Shown here piece after piece: positions 33,083-45,518 of a DNA stretch of 64,000 bases (positions are counted from its first letter, which is position 1; the number at the start of each line of letters is the position of its first letter). This DNA comes from Arctopsyche grandis (Eukaryota; Arthropoda; Insecta; Trichoptera; Hydropsychidae). Made by a program: the position numbers and the translations under genes. The stretch is taken from assembly GCF_051622035.1 (NCBI RefSeq), contig NC_135364.1, positions 18,723,001 to 18,787,000 on the forward strand. The letters are read 5' to 3'. The notes under the pieces were generated by a model. That model worked only from the letters and a program-made list of their open reading frames with translations. It had not been told where the DNA came from and did not search any database.

Positions 33083-36000
33083 TTAAAAGACATAGTCAAC
33101 CGTAGCCATATCAATGGCCCAACGGAATTTGTCTCGCTGAGTTTTGTTGTAGATTTTCTCAATTGGAACACCATTTTTCTTGCACCTGAAAATAAAAACG
33201 ATCGGTAAGTATTAAACAGTCAGTACATATTGGATTAATGTAATAAATAAAAACACTAACCACGCTATGGAAATACGAGGATCGAGATAGTTGAGTTTGG
33301 AGGTTCCCAACGCTATAGTTTTGTTCTCATCTCTGTCTGTTTCTTGCACTTCCAACTTGCGTAATTGCTCTTGCAGCTTTTGTATAGCCTTCTTTTTCTT
33401 ATCGGCGTTCATCTTTTCCTTAACGGAGCCCTTTCTAGCCAATTTCAACAGGTCTTTGAGCTCACTTTCACCCTCGTCCAACTGATCCCTCTTTGTTTGT
33501 ATCTTCTCCTTCAGCGCGTCCATAGACTTCTGGTGACCTTTGGGGACGGCCCTTTGATGGTTGCAAAGGACAGCAACGGCTCGATTTGCCCGATTATATG
33601 ATAATATTTTCTCCTCTATGGATGTGTCTGCTTCCGTCAGCAGATTGAGCTGATTTTGCAGCGTGAATGATGCATTGAAAGTACGGAACACTTTAGCGGT
33701 GAGATTGGGCATAAGCTCCCTCAAATGCTCGTTCATTGTTTGGGTGTTGAGACGATCGAAGAGATCATCGCCTGTCTTTTTATTCTCTTTGAAGAGTTCT
33801 AAATTTTTAAACACTCTCTTCTCAACAGGTACTTCGTTGTAATAACGAATGGAATCCTTTCCGAGGAAGTCGAATACAACAACATATTCTTTTCCGTCTT
33901 TCTCTTTGTGTAATTCAATATGTTCTACTCGAAGTGAACAACAACCGACTGTGTCGGCTTGATCTTCGTCTTTCTCATTACCTGCCCTAAGAGCTAATCT
34001 ATCGATAAAGTACAAAGCGACAGCTCGTTGCCGAATACGCATCTCTTTAGCTTTCCATTCTTCCCGGTAAGTCTCACGAATTTTATCCACACATGAAGCT
34101 AACTTTCGGGCTGTTTCATACTTTTGCCAGTCTTTTTCTCCTTTTAATTTTGAGCTTGGATTCAACATAACGTACTTGACTTGACCTTGAACATTCTCAG
34201 TCCATGAAGCAAGCCAAGTGACGGTGTTGTCATGTCTTACTTCTTTCCAGCGATGACCCGAAGGTGGTTTAGGTATATTGCTATTCTTCGAACAATTTAT
34301 AGTGACATGTTCAGGCTCAACACGTTTCTTCAACATGCCCATCTTGGGATGTTCCCCACGCCCTCTGAAAAGTCCAGGAGGTTCAATGCGGAAATTTCCA
34401 ATTTTCTCTTTATGTCCATCAATTGTGCAGAATCCGTACTCTTTCTGTATTTCTTCATTCTTGGTCTTCAAGGAAAGTTTTTCTTCTTTCGTTTTATTTC
34501 TGTTTCTTTCAGCCTGAGCCATGAAAAATGTGTGCATTTCTTTGAAATCACACTTACGTAAGTCTTTGATCACGGTTTTTTCTTTATCGGTCATCATTTT
34601 TCGCCAATCGGTGAAGAAATTCTCATTAAATGTGTCTTTTGAAGTGTAGTCGTGATCAAGCATACGAGCGTAGAAGCCAGCAATCTCTTCACTCGTTTCT
34701 GATAAACGTACTTCTTTACCATCATATCGGAAGATAACATTTTTCGGAAGTTTCTCATATAAAGGTGCAAATAGAGGACCTTTGTGTTCTAAATACGACC
34801 ACTTTGTCCCATCATTAATCTTCTCCTCTTCCCACCTAAAAGTATGCACAATAATAACCATACATATTTACTGAAAATTATGAAAAAAGATACCAACTTC
34901 AGCTGAAAAACGTACCACTTCCAAACTTCTGCTTCGTCTTCTTTCTTCTTCTTTTTAGTTGGACTAACTCCGTGGGAAGTCTCTAATTCTCTTTTAACTT
35001 TGGTGGGTTTAGCCTTTTTCTTGGCTTTGGGTTTCTTATCTTCATCAGACTCGTAGACAGGTTCTGCAAGTATAAAAACATAATAATTTCCCAAATTACT
35101 TTATATAATATATTTTTTCATAAAATCAAATATATGAAAAAAAATGTTAAACCTTTTTTAACTTTTTTTGCTTTAGGGATTTTATGGGAAGTCAATGGTT
35201 TATCCTCTTCACTTTCACTATCAACCGCTTTTCTTTTATTCTTTCTTATATTCTGTAAAAAAAATAATAACATTAACGAATTGAAAATCGATACCAAGAA
35301 TAAAAGTTTAACAATTAAAAATTAGCATACTAATGGCATGTCTTCTTCACTTTCTATTTCTTCGTCTTTAAACGTTTTTTCAGGCTCGAAAGAGACATCT
35401 TCTCTTTCACTGTCCTGACTATTATTCCAGTCATTTTCTTCTTGTTTTATTTCCGGTGACTAAAAATATATATTTTTAAGTGTTAGTTTAAACAACCAAG
35501 AATTATTTTATTAGAATTTTTTTTCATCATACCATATCATTTTCAATCTCCTCTTTGACTTCTCTCACTTCTTCTTTTTTCTCGGGACTCTTGAAAGACG
35601 AATCATGGTGGGAGCTAGATTTATGTTTGTCCTTACTGGAACTGTGAGATTTTTCCTTGCTATAGTGATAATAGGACACAGGATTAAAAAATCTTAACGA
35701 ACATAATATTGTTAAAATTAAAAAAATATTCACACACCTAGAATGTTTGTCACCATGTTTTGAACTGTTACTACTTGAATGCTTCGAACGGTGCCCATCT
35801 TTGTCGCTCCGATGTTTATCCTTGCTCTTGTCTCTGTCCTTTGAACCGTGCCGTTTGTGATCTTTATCTTTGGAACTACCAGAGGAACTTTTGTGATCTG
35901 ACCGTTTATGCTTGTCATCGCCGCTTTTGTGTTTATCGCTTCTGTCCTTTGAGCCATCAGTGTGTTTAGACTTTTCCTTGTCCCTGTCTCTGTCCTTGTC

Positions 36001-38081
36001 GCTTCTGCTCCTGTCCTTATCGCTGCGGTCTTTATCTTTGTTGGAAGATTTATGAGATGAGCTGTGACTTCGATGTTTATCTCTAAACAACCATATAAAA
36101 TATGTATTTTTTAATTTTCAGTTAAATTAACGAAATACAAAAATTATTTTTTATTGGTGATAATCTGAGTTACACAATTTTACATGTTACCGCCCGAGTG
36201 TACATTTCATTGGTTTTTGAACATATTATGCTAGATTGTTCATACACGAACCAATCTGGCCAGTTATAGTGTACACAAAAGAACAAATCGACCAACTAGT
36301 AGGTATAAGTTTAAGTATTCTCAATCGTTTGTCCTATTCTCTAACGAGTATGCACGTCCTGGGTGGCAATATTTTAAAAATTAGCAGAAACTAATCATAT
36401 TAGCATTGTTATGTGGTTTCCCTTTTAAATACATCACAGCTAAGAGTTTCACGTGATATCTGGTGAGTCAATTTGAAAATAGATTTTGACTGTTAGCAAT
36501 TAAACGAAGACCAACAGTTTGTGAACGAACACTTATTGTAACATATACATTTTTTTTTATTAAAAAAATAAGAAACTATCTGAAATAGTATAAATTATGC
36601 ATATAAATAAGTTAAAATTTGTAATTTTATATCAATATTTTCAAATTCATTAAAATATTAATAACCAGTGGTTTTCCCTGGTTTCGCTCGGTATTTGTAA
36701 TATAAACTGCTTAAATATGACTAATGTAATAGTAAACATTTTATTAAATTTATTCGAGTAGTTTTATTTTGTATTTAAATATTCATTTGTTTTTTTATTA
36801 AATTTAGGGTCATGGATTCTACGAACCAAAACTTACATACATACATTAAAAGTCTCCTTCGAAATTATATATTAGATATCATTTATCTATATTATTCGTC
36901 ACACAGGAAAAAAGAAACGAATAAAAAGGCACTGAACTCATTTAAATGTAATTAATTTTGCCAATGGTAAGACAGATATGTTTCTATTGTTGAAAAGGAC
37001 ATCAAAAGTTCATAATAGAGCTGGTCGACCGACAGGAATATATAGATCCAGGTTTTGGCTATTCTCGAACCGAATAAAACGGGCCAAAGACGACCTTATA
37101 TCACAGTAAGGACAGAGAATCAGTTTGATCAGTTGTTTAAGCAATACTTATGTAATTAATCGTTCTATGCAAGCAACATACGAACGAGTAGCAAACATGT
37201 AAAACTACATACATATTCAGGTTAAGTTAGCAAAAGCATGTGGGCAAAAAGACAAACCCAATTACCGAGCCAGTGCCACATATACATACTTGTGCATTAC
37301 ATCAAACTGGCACACATGACAAAAAATAAATAAATCAATTTTGCAGTTTATCAATCTGAAATTCGAGGCGGGCATAAATAATGACAAATAATAATACTTA
37401 ATTTTTTTTAAAACATATGAATCGCAAGACAATTCGACATGCATGCGTTCAAAATAAAAATTCAAAAGTTTTATTCTTTTGTTTTTCGCATTTGCCACAC
37501 ACACACTGCGAGTGGTACCAACGAGCAGTCCACATCTCACACTTGTTCTCTGCAATGAGCAAGTGCCTGCAGTGATAATATTGGCACACATGCTCGCGAA
37601 ATCCTATCGACTAACCTTAAAATCTATGACGGGATAGACACAGAGGGGGGTGGGGGTGGGGAGGCGAGGTGGCGAAAGCTTGAGCGGGTGGGTGGGTGGG
37701 GGGTTGCGTGGCGGGGAGGGGGAGGGGGGTTTGTCACGTGTGCGAGTCAGACCTGTCCGAGTCCCGTTTGTCGCGATCCTTGTCCCGATGCTTGTCCTTG
37801 CCGGAGTGATGTTTGTCGCGATGGTGGCCCTTGTCGGCCGAGGAGTACCCGTTGTGCACGCCGTTGAGGTGGTCGCCTTTGGTGCCGTTGAGAGCGCGCA
37901 CCTGCAATCGAATGCGAATGGGAACATGTACATACAATGTCAGAGGTGAGTGAGTGAATGAATGCCAATGCCGATGCCGCTGCCGAGTGCCGGGGTGGCA
38001 CTTCCGGCGGATGCGGCGCTGGACCGGACCGGCTGGAGTCGGAGTTACCTCGTCGGGGGAGGCGCACTGCAGCTCGGCCAT
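33083..38081 (-). CDS. Top1: DNA topoisomerase I (type IB)
   Basis: Nuclear enzyme that relaxes supercoils by transient single-strand cleavage. Exons: 38049-38081, 37753-37901, 35738-36082, 35533-35659, 35331-35459, 35153-35252, 34916-35063, 33261-34835, 33083-33185. Sum 2709 bp, 902 aa. The start is [12 protein letters not shown] long disordered N-terminal region rich in K, D, H, S and R (residues ~12-380) is typical of animal TOP1. The core begins [15 protein letters not shown]. Active-site residues are visible: Arg in RAGNEKDED context, Lys in [11 protein letters not shown], Arg in [10 protein letters not shown], His in LCNHQRA, and the nucleophilic Tyr in [11 protein letters not shown]. 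The C-terminus [13 protein letters not shown] is canonical. The Lys-rich linker ([15 protein letters not shown]) precedes the Tyr. The large main exon encodes almost the entire catalytic core without introns. Confidence 0.96.
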
Positions 38082-38345
38082 GTCGGCGAGCGTTTCCGGC
38101 GCACGTGCGCCGCTTTCCGGTCCGCGGCGGAAGTGGGGGGGCGAGGGCGGAGCCGCCGCTTCTTCAGCCGCAGCGGGAGCGCCGGGGACGCCGCCGAACG
38201 CGACTGAGAGCGAAGCGAAAGCGAAGAGCAGTCGAAGCTGCTGCCCCACTCGCCGCTGCTCTCCGCTCGCAGCGCAGCCACTCGGCCAAAGCCGCTTTGC
38301 CACCACCACTCGCCGCGAAGCGGTCAACGACCGTGAACAACACCG
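37640..38345. promoter_or_regulatory. CpG-rich island at the TOP1 5' end
   Basis: GC-rich, CpG-dense sequence in an otherwise AT-rich window. It spans the first two coding exons and the presumed promoter of TOP1. Many overlapping open frames on both strands here are composition artefacts. The transcription start was not determined. It contains a purine-rich G tract at 37650-37730. Confidence 0.6.
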
Positions 38346-38376
38346 GCCATAACACTCCCCTTGGTTATACTCTCTC

Positions 38377-39790
38377 AAAAGCTCAAAAAACCCGGCCAAT
38401 AATCGACCCATTAGCTTACTTTGCACGCTTTCAAAAATTCTGGAAAAAATAATCTACACTCGTTTACTTAAATTTGAATTTCGCACTGGACATTCCACGA
38501 CCCAACAACTAACAAGACTAACTGAACACGTGACGAAGAACTTTAATATGAAGAGAAGTACCGGAATGGTATGTCTCGACATAGAAAAGGCCTTCGACAC
38601 GGTTTGGCACGATGGACTCATTCATAAGCTCCTTATTAACAAAATACCAAACTACATAATTCTCATCATCAAATCGTACCTAACTCGTAGAAAGCGTAAA
38701 TAATGAATTATCGTCTCCAAAAATAATCGCAGCTGGCGTTCCGCAGGGGAGCTTGCTTGGCCCACTCTTATTCTCCATATATATAAATGACATACCTATT
38801 CCAAAAAACTGTCACATAGCCCTATATGCAGATGATACCGCTTGCTTCACAAGTAGCAAAAAACCAGACTTTATTCTTAAAAATCTTGAATTTGCAATTA
38901 AAACAATGACTGAACACTTCACTAAGTGGAAAATTCAAATTATTAATCAAACCAAAACAGACGCCATATTCTTTAGTGTTAGAAAGCATAAGCCAAGTTC
39001 AGATCTGAAAATCCCCTCTGGAGAAAGTCTGAAATGGCAGTCAGTAATAAAATATTTAGGAGTAACGTTCGATAAAAGAATGAGATGGGCACCTCACATT
39101 GAGGCAGCGAAATGCAAGGCGATGCGGGGTATATCCTCAATATATCCAATATTTAATCGCCATAGTTCTTTATCAACTCAAAATAAAATAAAATTATATC
39201 GCGCGCTCATATTACTATTATTAACCTATGCTTCACCTGTATGGAATAACGCCTCGAATACTAATCTTTCTAAGCTCCAAGTAATACAAAATAAATCCCT
39301 AAAAATAATTTATAATACACCCATATATACTAACTTGAAAAAACTGCATGCCATATATAATATTCCGTTTGTTACAGACATTACTAACAAACTAACCAGT
39401 AGATTCTATGACAGAATCACTAATAACCATACTAACACACTTGTGAAGAGTCTCGGTGATTACAACAAAATTTCTATACCCTTCAGGTATAAACACAGAT
39501 TACCTAAACACAATCTGCTTTATGTCATCGACTTTAGAGAGTCTTTAATTAATATTATGTATTAGATGTATTATTAACATTTATAAGGATTGTAAATAGG
39601 TTTTTGAGCTCTTTTTCCTATTATGCTGTAGATTAACATTAGAATAATATAATACTATGATTACTAACCAAATTAAGTTAAATTGTAAAATAGAAAATGA
39701 TCAATAGATCAGTAGCTATTAAAATAGATATAAGATGTATTGTGAACATAATTTCGTAATAATAAAAAGCGTTTAAAAAAAAAAAAAAAA
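38377..39790 (+). mobile_element. 5'-truncated Jockey-type LINE
   Basis: RT motifs in order: [33 protein letters not shown] (motif A), VPQGSLLGPLLFSIYINDIP, LYADDTACF (motif C), and the C-terminal HYASPVW-like region (TYASPVWNNASN). A frame change falls between motifs A and B near 38700, so the reading frame at 38753-39565 (270 aa) is a partial protein. It ends in a poly(A) run at 39775-39790. An exact 10-bp duplication ATACTCTCTC (38367-38376 and 39790-39799) marks the insertion. Orientation is opposite to TOP1. The intact tail and duplication suggest youth. The endonuclease half is absent. Confidence 0.92.
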
Positions 39791-40090
39791 TACTCTCTCG
39801 CACTTACCCTTTAGGGACGCGTTCTCTTCGGCTTGGTTTCTTTATATTGCGCTTCATACTTCAAATTTTGACGTGTCGATTAGTCACGCGGCTGAAACTG
39901 AATCCGAATGAAATTATATTCCTTTGTTTCAAAATTTAAAATTTAATTTCAAATTCTAAAGCTGCGTGACGAATACGGACACTTGTTTCATGCCGGTGCC
40001 AGACATGAGTTCGAAGAAGTGATCACTTCTTTGAAGACTTTGCTCATACATTTGGTCACACATTGTTGTATCTGCCAGATATGTGTTCAA

Positions 40091-42903
40091 CAGTGGCGGG
40101 CGGTGACTTTTCAAACAAGGGATGCTGTCCCTTGTTTGAAAAAAAAAACCGACCAATTTATTTTTTAAAATTTAATTTTATTCTTCGTTCCTTTTTACAA
40201 AATTCATCGATAACCGCATCATAGAATTTTTTATTGTTTTTTAAATTTGACATTATTTTCTTTTCGATTGCAATTAAAGCAAGACCAGAGAGTCTTTCTT
40301 CACTTTGACTACTTCTGGTGAACGTTTTAATTCTTTTCATAGTCGAAAATGATCGTTCAGCCGATGCGCTCGTGGAAGGTATCGTACAAATTAATTGTAT
40401 TAAACTAAATACTTGTTCCAAAACGTCTATTAGATCATCTTTCACAATTAATTCCTTTACGTCATTTATAGATTTCAAATGAAAATCTTGCGTTGAGTAC
40501 ATGTAAATTAATTCGCTTTTTAATTTCATAAAATCAAAGTATTTTCCATAAGTTAGGTGGAGTGATTTAAATAGGAAATCTGGAAAATTATTTTCATATT
40601 CTTTAAATTTTTTGACGTTAAAAAATTCGAGAAATTTTAAATTTTCGATATCTCGAAATCGATTGGTTGTATTTACTGAAAGAGTTTCTAAAATTTCAGA
40701 ATAGTGAAGTTTATACGTTGTTTTCACATCTTCTTCACATTCAGCATATTTTCTTTTTCTATTAAAATTTTTAGTTATTACTTTGTTCCACAATGAATCA
40801 AAATCGTCTTTTTTGTTATCTAAATATTTTACAAATTTTTTAATTTCACTTACGCAATACGATATGTCAAAGGTTTTTTTTTGTAAAATTTCAAATAAAA
40901 AATCTGCCGAATTAAATATTGCAGAAAATAAATGCAAATTGAAATTGAATTCAAACTCTTTTAAATAACGATGAAGGACTTCAGCATTTATGACAGCATC
41001 AGTATCCCATTCGTCTTCGTCATTAATTATTTGATTAAATATTTCCATTAATTCTGTTTGATATTCTAATATCATATTTAAAATTTTGCTATTGTAGTTC
41101 CATCGTGTAGGGGCAGCAGTGGGAAATCGTTTTTTTATTTGACAATCGAGAAGGGAAATTCTTCTTGAAGACTTACAAAAAAAAGTTGAAAATGACAACA
41201 TACGGCTGAAAAAACGTTTGCATCCGGATATATGTTTAACAGATTGCGACAAAACTAAATTCAATCTGTGAGCGTAACAATGGACAAATAAAGAATTAGG
41301 ACAAATATCTCGAATTTTTCGTTGCACTCCATTATGCTCCCCGGACATTACAGCCGCTCCATCGTACGTTTGTGCAATTAATTTGTCCAAACAACCAAAT
41401 TCTTCCAAGGTTTCTACTTTCATCTACATATCTAAAAATAGTAGATAGCTGAGCTTTGCGACTGATATCTGTAGATTCGTACACAATTATGGAAACAAAT
41501 TTTGATGCACGTATTTCAGTTTTAATCTCATCTAGCAAGACTTTTGATATTGCGGATACCAAGTCATTTTGTATATGGTTCGATAGTCCAGTAAACACCG
41601 TAGAGTTATCTAAATGAGTTTTCAATTTTATGTCTGATTCACTCAACAGATACAGCAATTCAATATAATTCCCTCTATTTTCCGATTCCTGGTGCTCAAA
41701 ATGTCCTCGTAAAGGTTGTTCTTGTTTTGCTAAAAAACAGATCGCGCTTATTAATTTCGACAAAATGTATCTATTTGCAGTAACTTCTTTGTTGTGCATT
41801 TCAATATTTGCTTTAAATTGAGCACTTAAAAAATTTTCTATACGAGGTCCCTTTCCAAATTTTTTAAATTGAGCAGCAGAACATATGTGAGCTTGAGAAC
41901 ATTCATGTCTCTTGCGCGATTTACTTAAATTGTTTAGGTCAGAAAATCCAAATTTACTCCAGACATTCACTTCTTGAGAAAATAAAATACATGGCCAACA
42001 GAATAATTTCGTTAAGTGAGCACATCCACAAATCCATGAAATTTTTTCGTATGTTTCTGTGTTAAAATACCTTTTAAATGTTTTTGTTTTAGACTGAATA
42101 TTTAATATTGGTGTGGGTTTGGGGCTCTTAACAATAATCTCCTTTTCATTAAATGGGAGAGAAGCAAATCTTCTTTTCAGCACATTTTCAATTAAACAAT
42201 TGCAATTATTATTGATCTCGACGACAAGTCCACTCTCATTGTTATTTTCGATATCCATATTAAAGGCAATAATGAAAACTCGTAAGTAGTGGAACAGTAA
42301 ACTAAAAATAAAGTTAGACGAAACTAATTTAAATGAAAACTTAATTCAAAAGTAAAAAATAACCAACTTACAGTATAAATGATTAACTTCGTCTAAAGAA
42401 ATGAATCGGCTAGCTTTTTGATAAATAACTTGGGGCGTAGCGTGCGGAAATATCGATCAACAGCGGCTTCCAAGTGAAACTCAATAGATAAGCAAACAGA
42501 GAAACCGAATCCACCGTAGAGGTTAAACAAGTGTCAACGCGTCCGCGCGAATAAGACAGCCTCATAGTGCGCATGCGCAAATGGGATCGGTCGCGACTCC
42601 GAATCCATGACGCGCGCGCACTTCACTCAGCGTCTACTCGCCAGCGTCACTCGCCTGTGGCCGGCCTATGCGAATGCGGCCTATGCGAATCCTTAATAAA
42701 AATTATCAAAAGATCCTATATAATGCATCATGTAACAAAAAACACGTGATATGTGAAATATATATCATATACTACATCATAATCACGTACATCACTAAGA
42801 ATACATCGAAGCGAAATTCAAATATTTATTAAAAATACTCTTGGCTTTTTAAAGTTATAGGGGATGCGCCGCATCCACCGCATCCATGGACCGCACGCCA
42901 CTG
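40091..42903 (-). mobile_element. hAT superfamily DNA transposon (ZMYM1/TTF-type transposase)
   Basis: 2813 bp, starting CAGTGGCGGGCGGTG and ending CCGCACGCCACTG, with an exact 8-bp hAT duplication GTGTTCAA at 40083-40090 and 42904-42911. The right half of each end differs, so the terminal inverted repeats are short (about 15 bp). The transposase is on the minus strand between about 40158 and 42258. The 5' ~640 bp upstream of the transposase contains a GC-rich patch near 42550-42690. Confidence 0.93.
40158..42258 (-). pseudogene. hAT transposase, internally deleted
   Basis: Two overlapping frames. The N-terminal piece (41332-42258) has a TTF-type zinc-finger region (CGCAHLTKLFCWPCILFS) and the DUF4371-like region (EQPLRGHFEHQESENRGNYI, VYESTDISRKAQL). 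The C-terminal piece (40158-41423) has QTYDGAAVMSGEHNGVQ, CYAHRLNLVL, APTRWNYNSKILNM and the hAT dimerisation motif STSASAERSFSTMKRIKTF. Relative to family members, about 30 residues after IFRYVDE are missing and the frame changes near 41400-41430. It probably cannot make active transposase, although all other hallmark motifs are intact. Confidence 0.88.
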
Positions 42904-43124
42904 GTGTTCAAAGATTTGATCACTCCTTTAAGCTCACGGTTTTCAAATAGACTTCACAAAACATGGACGACGATTTGGTCGACACAGTTTGCTTATATTA
43001 TTTATGCACGTGTAATTATTTATTACACGTGCACCGTACCATTTCACACATCCATTCACATCTTCGTTTTGGCTGTTTTTGTTTATTTATTTGCACGTGT
43101 AATAGTTATTTATTATTTATCTGT

Positions 43125-43255
43125 CAACCAGTTTTCTCGTCACTGATTTTAGGGTGTGACCAGTTTTAGTGTGACGGGTGATCACATGTGACCGATCTAG
43201 AGCGACCGGTTGTCCTGTGACTGGTTCACATATGCTTAGTAGTCCGTTTACCGTG
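43125..43255 (+). mobile_element. MULE arm-end fragment
   Basis: Matches the outer part of the right arm of the element at 25514-27554: GTGTGACCAGTTTTAG, GACCGATCTAGAGCGACCGG and a TAGTAGTCCGTTTACCG end. About 130 bp, no coding sequence. The end motif GGTAAACGGACTA is on the minus strand. Confidence 0.75.
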
Positions 43256-44182
43256 TGAAATGTATCGTAATAGAACAAGGTAGCGTAATAGAACAAGCGT
43301 AATAGAACAAGGCTTCGCGCAGTGTGGCAGGCACACAAACATTTGAACTTTTATCGCTTTGATGTGCGCTAAAAAACCGACACGGAAAGGCAAAGCGCAC
43401 TTGAGTGATCAAATATGTGACAATAGTATCAAATGCCCGTGCCACACATGTGAACACTTATTTGATCACATCTTTGAACACATGTCTGGCGCCGGCATAA
43501 GGCTTATTCCGTACACGAACTTTGTGGACATTAATTTTTCTAGAGTTAAAAATATTTCTAATTTTTTTTCAAAGTAAACATTTTAATAGAAATTTTGACG
43601 AAATGGGAGCGCTCGATAATTTCCAACAGGCAATAAATGAAATGGCCAGTCTTTTATTAAAAAATGGCCAGTATTATATTATTGTTGCGTAGGGGTGAGT
43701 TCAGGGTCCAAATTAAAAGCCATAGTCGCTTCACAGCATTTATTGAATGATTTAGGAGGTCCACACGTTCGCTCCAGAATAATCCGATACGACATATGTA
43801 CGTCCTTATAAAGAACAAGTTGCTCACCACGGCTTCCCCTATATATTTATGTATCTATTTTCCAGGTACGTACAGGTTTAAGTGAGTCTCACGCACTCGC
43901 CTGGATTTTGAAAATTCTAGTGGGTACCGACTGAGTACCGTTTGGCCTTATCTAAGGGTCTCCATTCTTCACCCCCGAATGCACTTAGCCAGCGGATACT
44001 CTCTCGTGTTTCCACGTTACATTATTAAATGCCAGTATAAATAACAAATAGGAGGCCGATGCTAAAAACTGGGCCAGGCCCTAATTATTAGCATCGGCTG
44101 GTACCCCTCTTTCGTCAGGACTGGAAAGACCAATTCAATTGACTCGAAAATTTAGTGGCTGCTCGTGGCTTGAAATTGGTTC
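43256..44182. other. Gene-free repetitive DNA
   Basis: Contains a segment around 43440-43505 that is an inverted, diverged copy of 39985-40060 (TGCCGG(T/C)GCCAGACATG then GTGATCA). The small frame at 43359-43577 overlaps this repeat and is not supported as a gene. Nothing else recognised. Confidence 0.45.
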
Positions 44183-44379
44183 GGTGATTATTGCCCATAA
44201 AGCACTCGCCCAAAAGTCACTAAAACCTCTATAACGGAATATTTTGCAGCCGAAAAGTCCATCATACTAACAATAACTATCATACTAACCGCTAACGACA
44301 ACTCGAGTGCCAAATATTCCGTATTCGCGATTTTCATGACAATAATTGTCTTGGGCGATCGCAATTTGCGTAATAATCC
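44183..44379 (-). mobile_element. MITE family A, copy 2
   Basis: Reverse-oriented copy: starts (minus strand) GGATTATTACGCAAATTGCG, passes ATCGCGAATACGGAATATTT, and ends GGGCAATAATCACC. Its outer flank reads GGTTCGGTGATTA, the motif also found at the MULE arm end near 59510. Confidence 0.75.
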
Positions 44380-45374
44380 AATTACCCTTGAAATTATATG
44401 AAATCTAACAAATCTGTAGTTAATTGTTTGTTTTATTTTCTTATATTCTGATTTACTTAACAATTTTGTCTTTTTTTTACAAGATTTTTTTTAATTGCTG
44501 AACGTATCAAGATGAAAATTTATATTTGTATTCTTTATGTATGTACTATTTTAAAGTTGATAAGATTTTTAGAATATATAAACCGGATGTAGCCTCAAAC
44601 TTGTATTTCCATCCACAGACTCAATACAGGACTCCTTTATTTTACTGCTCTGTCTTATGGATTTATATATTTTCCAAAATTACCCTTTTGTTCTTTATTT
44701 TGTAAAATCGACTATCCCTATAACAAAACAATCACATTTTTTACTTGCCTAGGCAGAAACTAATCAATCTTAACTAAGTTGGACACACTCAATTCGAATA
44801 TGACAATAATGTTTGTTGGTTTGCTCTCATTTAAGAGACATAGGCGTTTAAAAAATGTGAAATTTTTACAGATTTCTGGCTTCTGCAGTCTTTAATTCAA
44901 AATCTATATTGAGCATTGGAAGCAATAGTCAGATGATTTTTTTCTATTTTATGTTTTTAAAATAAGTATAATAAATTAGCATGCGAGTTTAAAAAAAATA
45001 AAAAAAATTTTCTTTAATATTATGAGCTAATTTTTCACTTAACCACGTTTATAAGAATTGGTTTTTAATCTCAATATTATAATTTTATTTGAACATACTA
45101 ATTCGAGTGATAAATGATTTGAAATTACAATATGAAATGTTTTAGGAGCGCTTTGCGCTTGAAGATTAACAATCAACAATCATAATTGTTTTCATTCCAA
45201 AGTGGTTAGGAATTTTACCTAACTAAGCGAAATTAACGATATTCGTACTAGGTATCTCCAAAATACACATACACATTTTTTTAAACCATAAAAACGTGAT
45301 TGTTTTGAGTTCAAATTTGTCAAAATCTCGAGATCGAATTTTTGCATGATTACAAAACTACATCTATTGTTATT

Positions 45375-45518
45375 GGATTATTAGGCACATTGCGATCGCC
45401 CAAAAGACAACTTTTGTCATGAAAGTCGCGAATACGGAATATTTGGCATTCGAGTTCTCTTTAGTATGATGGAATTTTCGGCTGCCAGATGTTAAAACAT
45501 TACTTTTCGAATAATTGT
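45375..45518 (+). mobile_element. MITE family A, copy 3 (internally shortened)
   Basis: GGATTATTAGGCACATTGCG at the left, CGCGAATACGGAATATTTGG in the middle, then a deletion of most of the GATCGAGATT segment before CGAATAATTGTG. About 144 bp. Confidence 0.7.

Noticed and set aside
37604-38452. Many long open frames on both strands in the TOP1 5' region
   Set aside because: They follow from high GC content. Only [11 protein letters not shown] and the exon 37753-37901 fit the TOP1 model by splice phase and composition.
43359-43577. Cys/His-containing 72-codon frame as a zinc-finger gene
   Set aside because: It overlaps a repeat present in inverted form at 39985-40060, and the Cys/His spacing fits no finger class.
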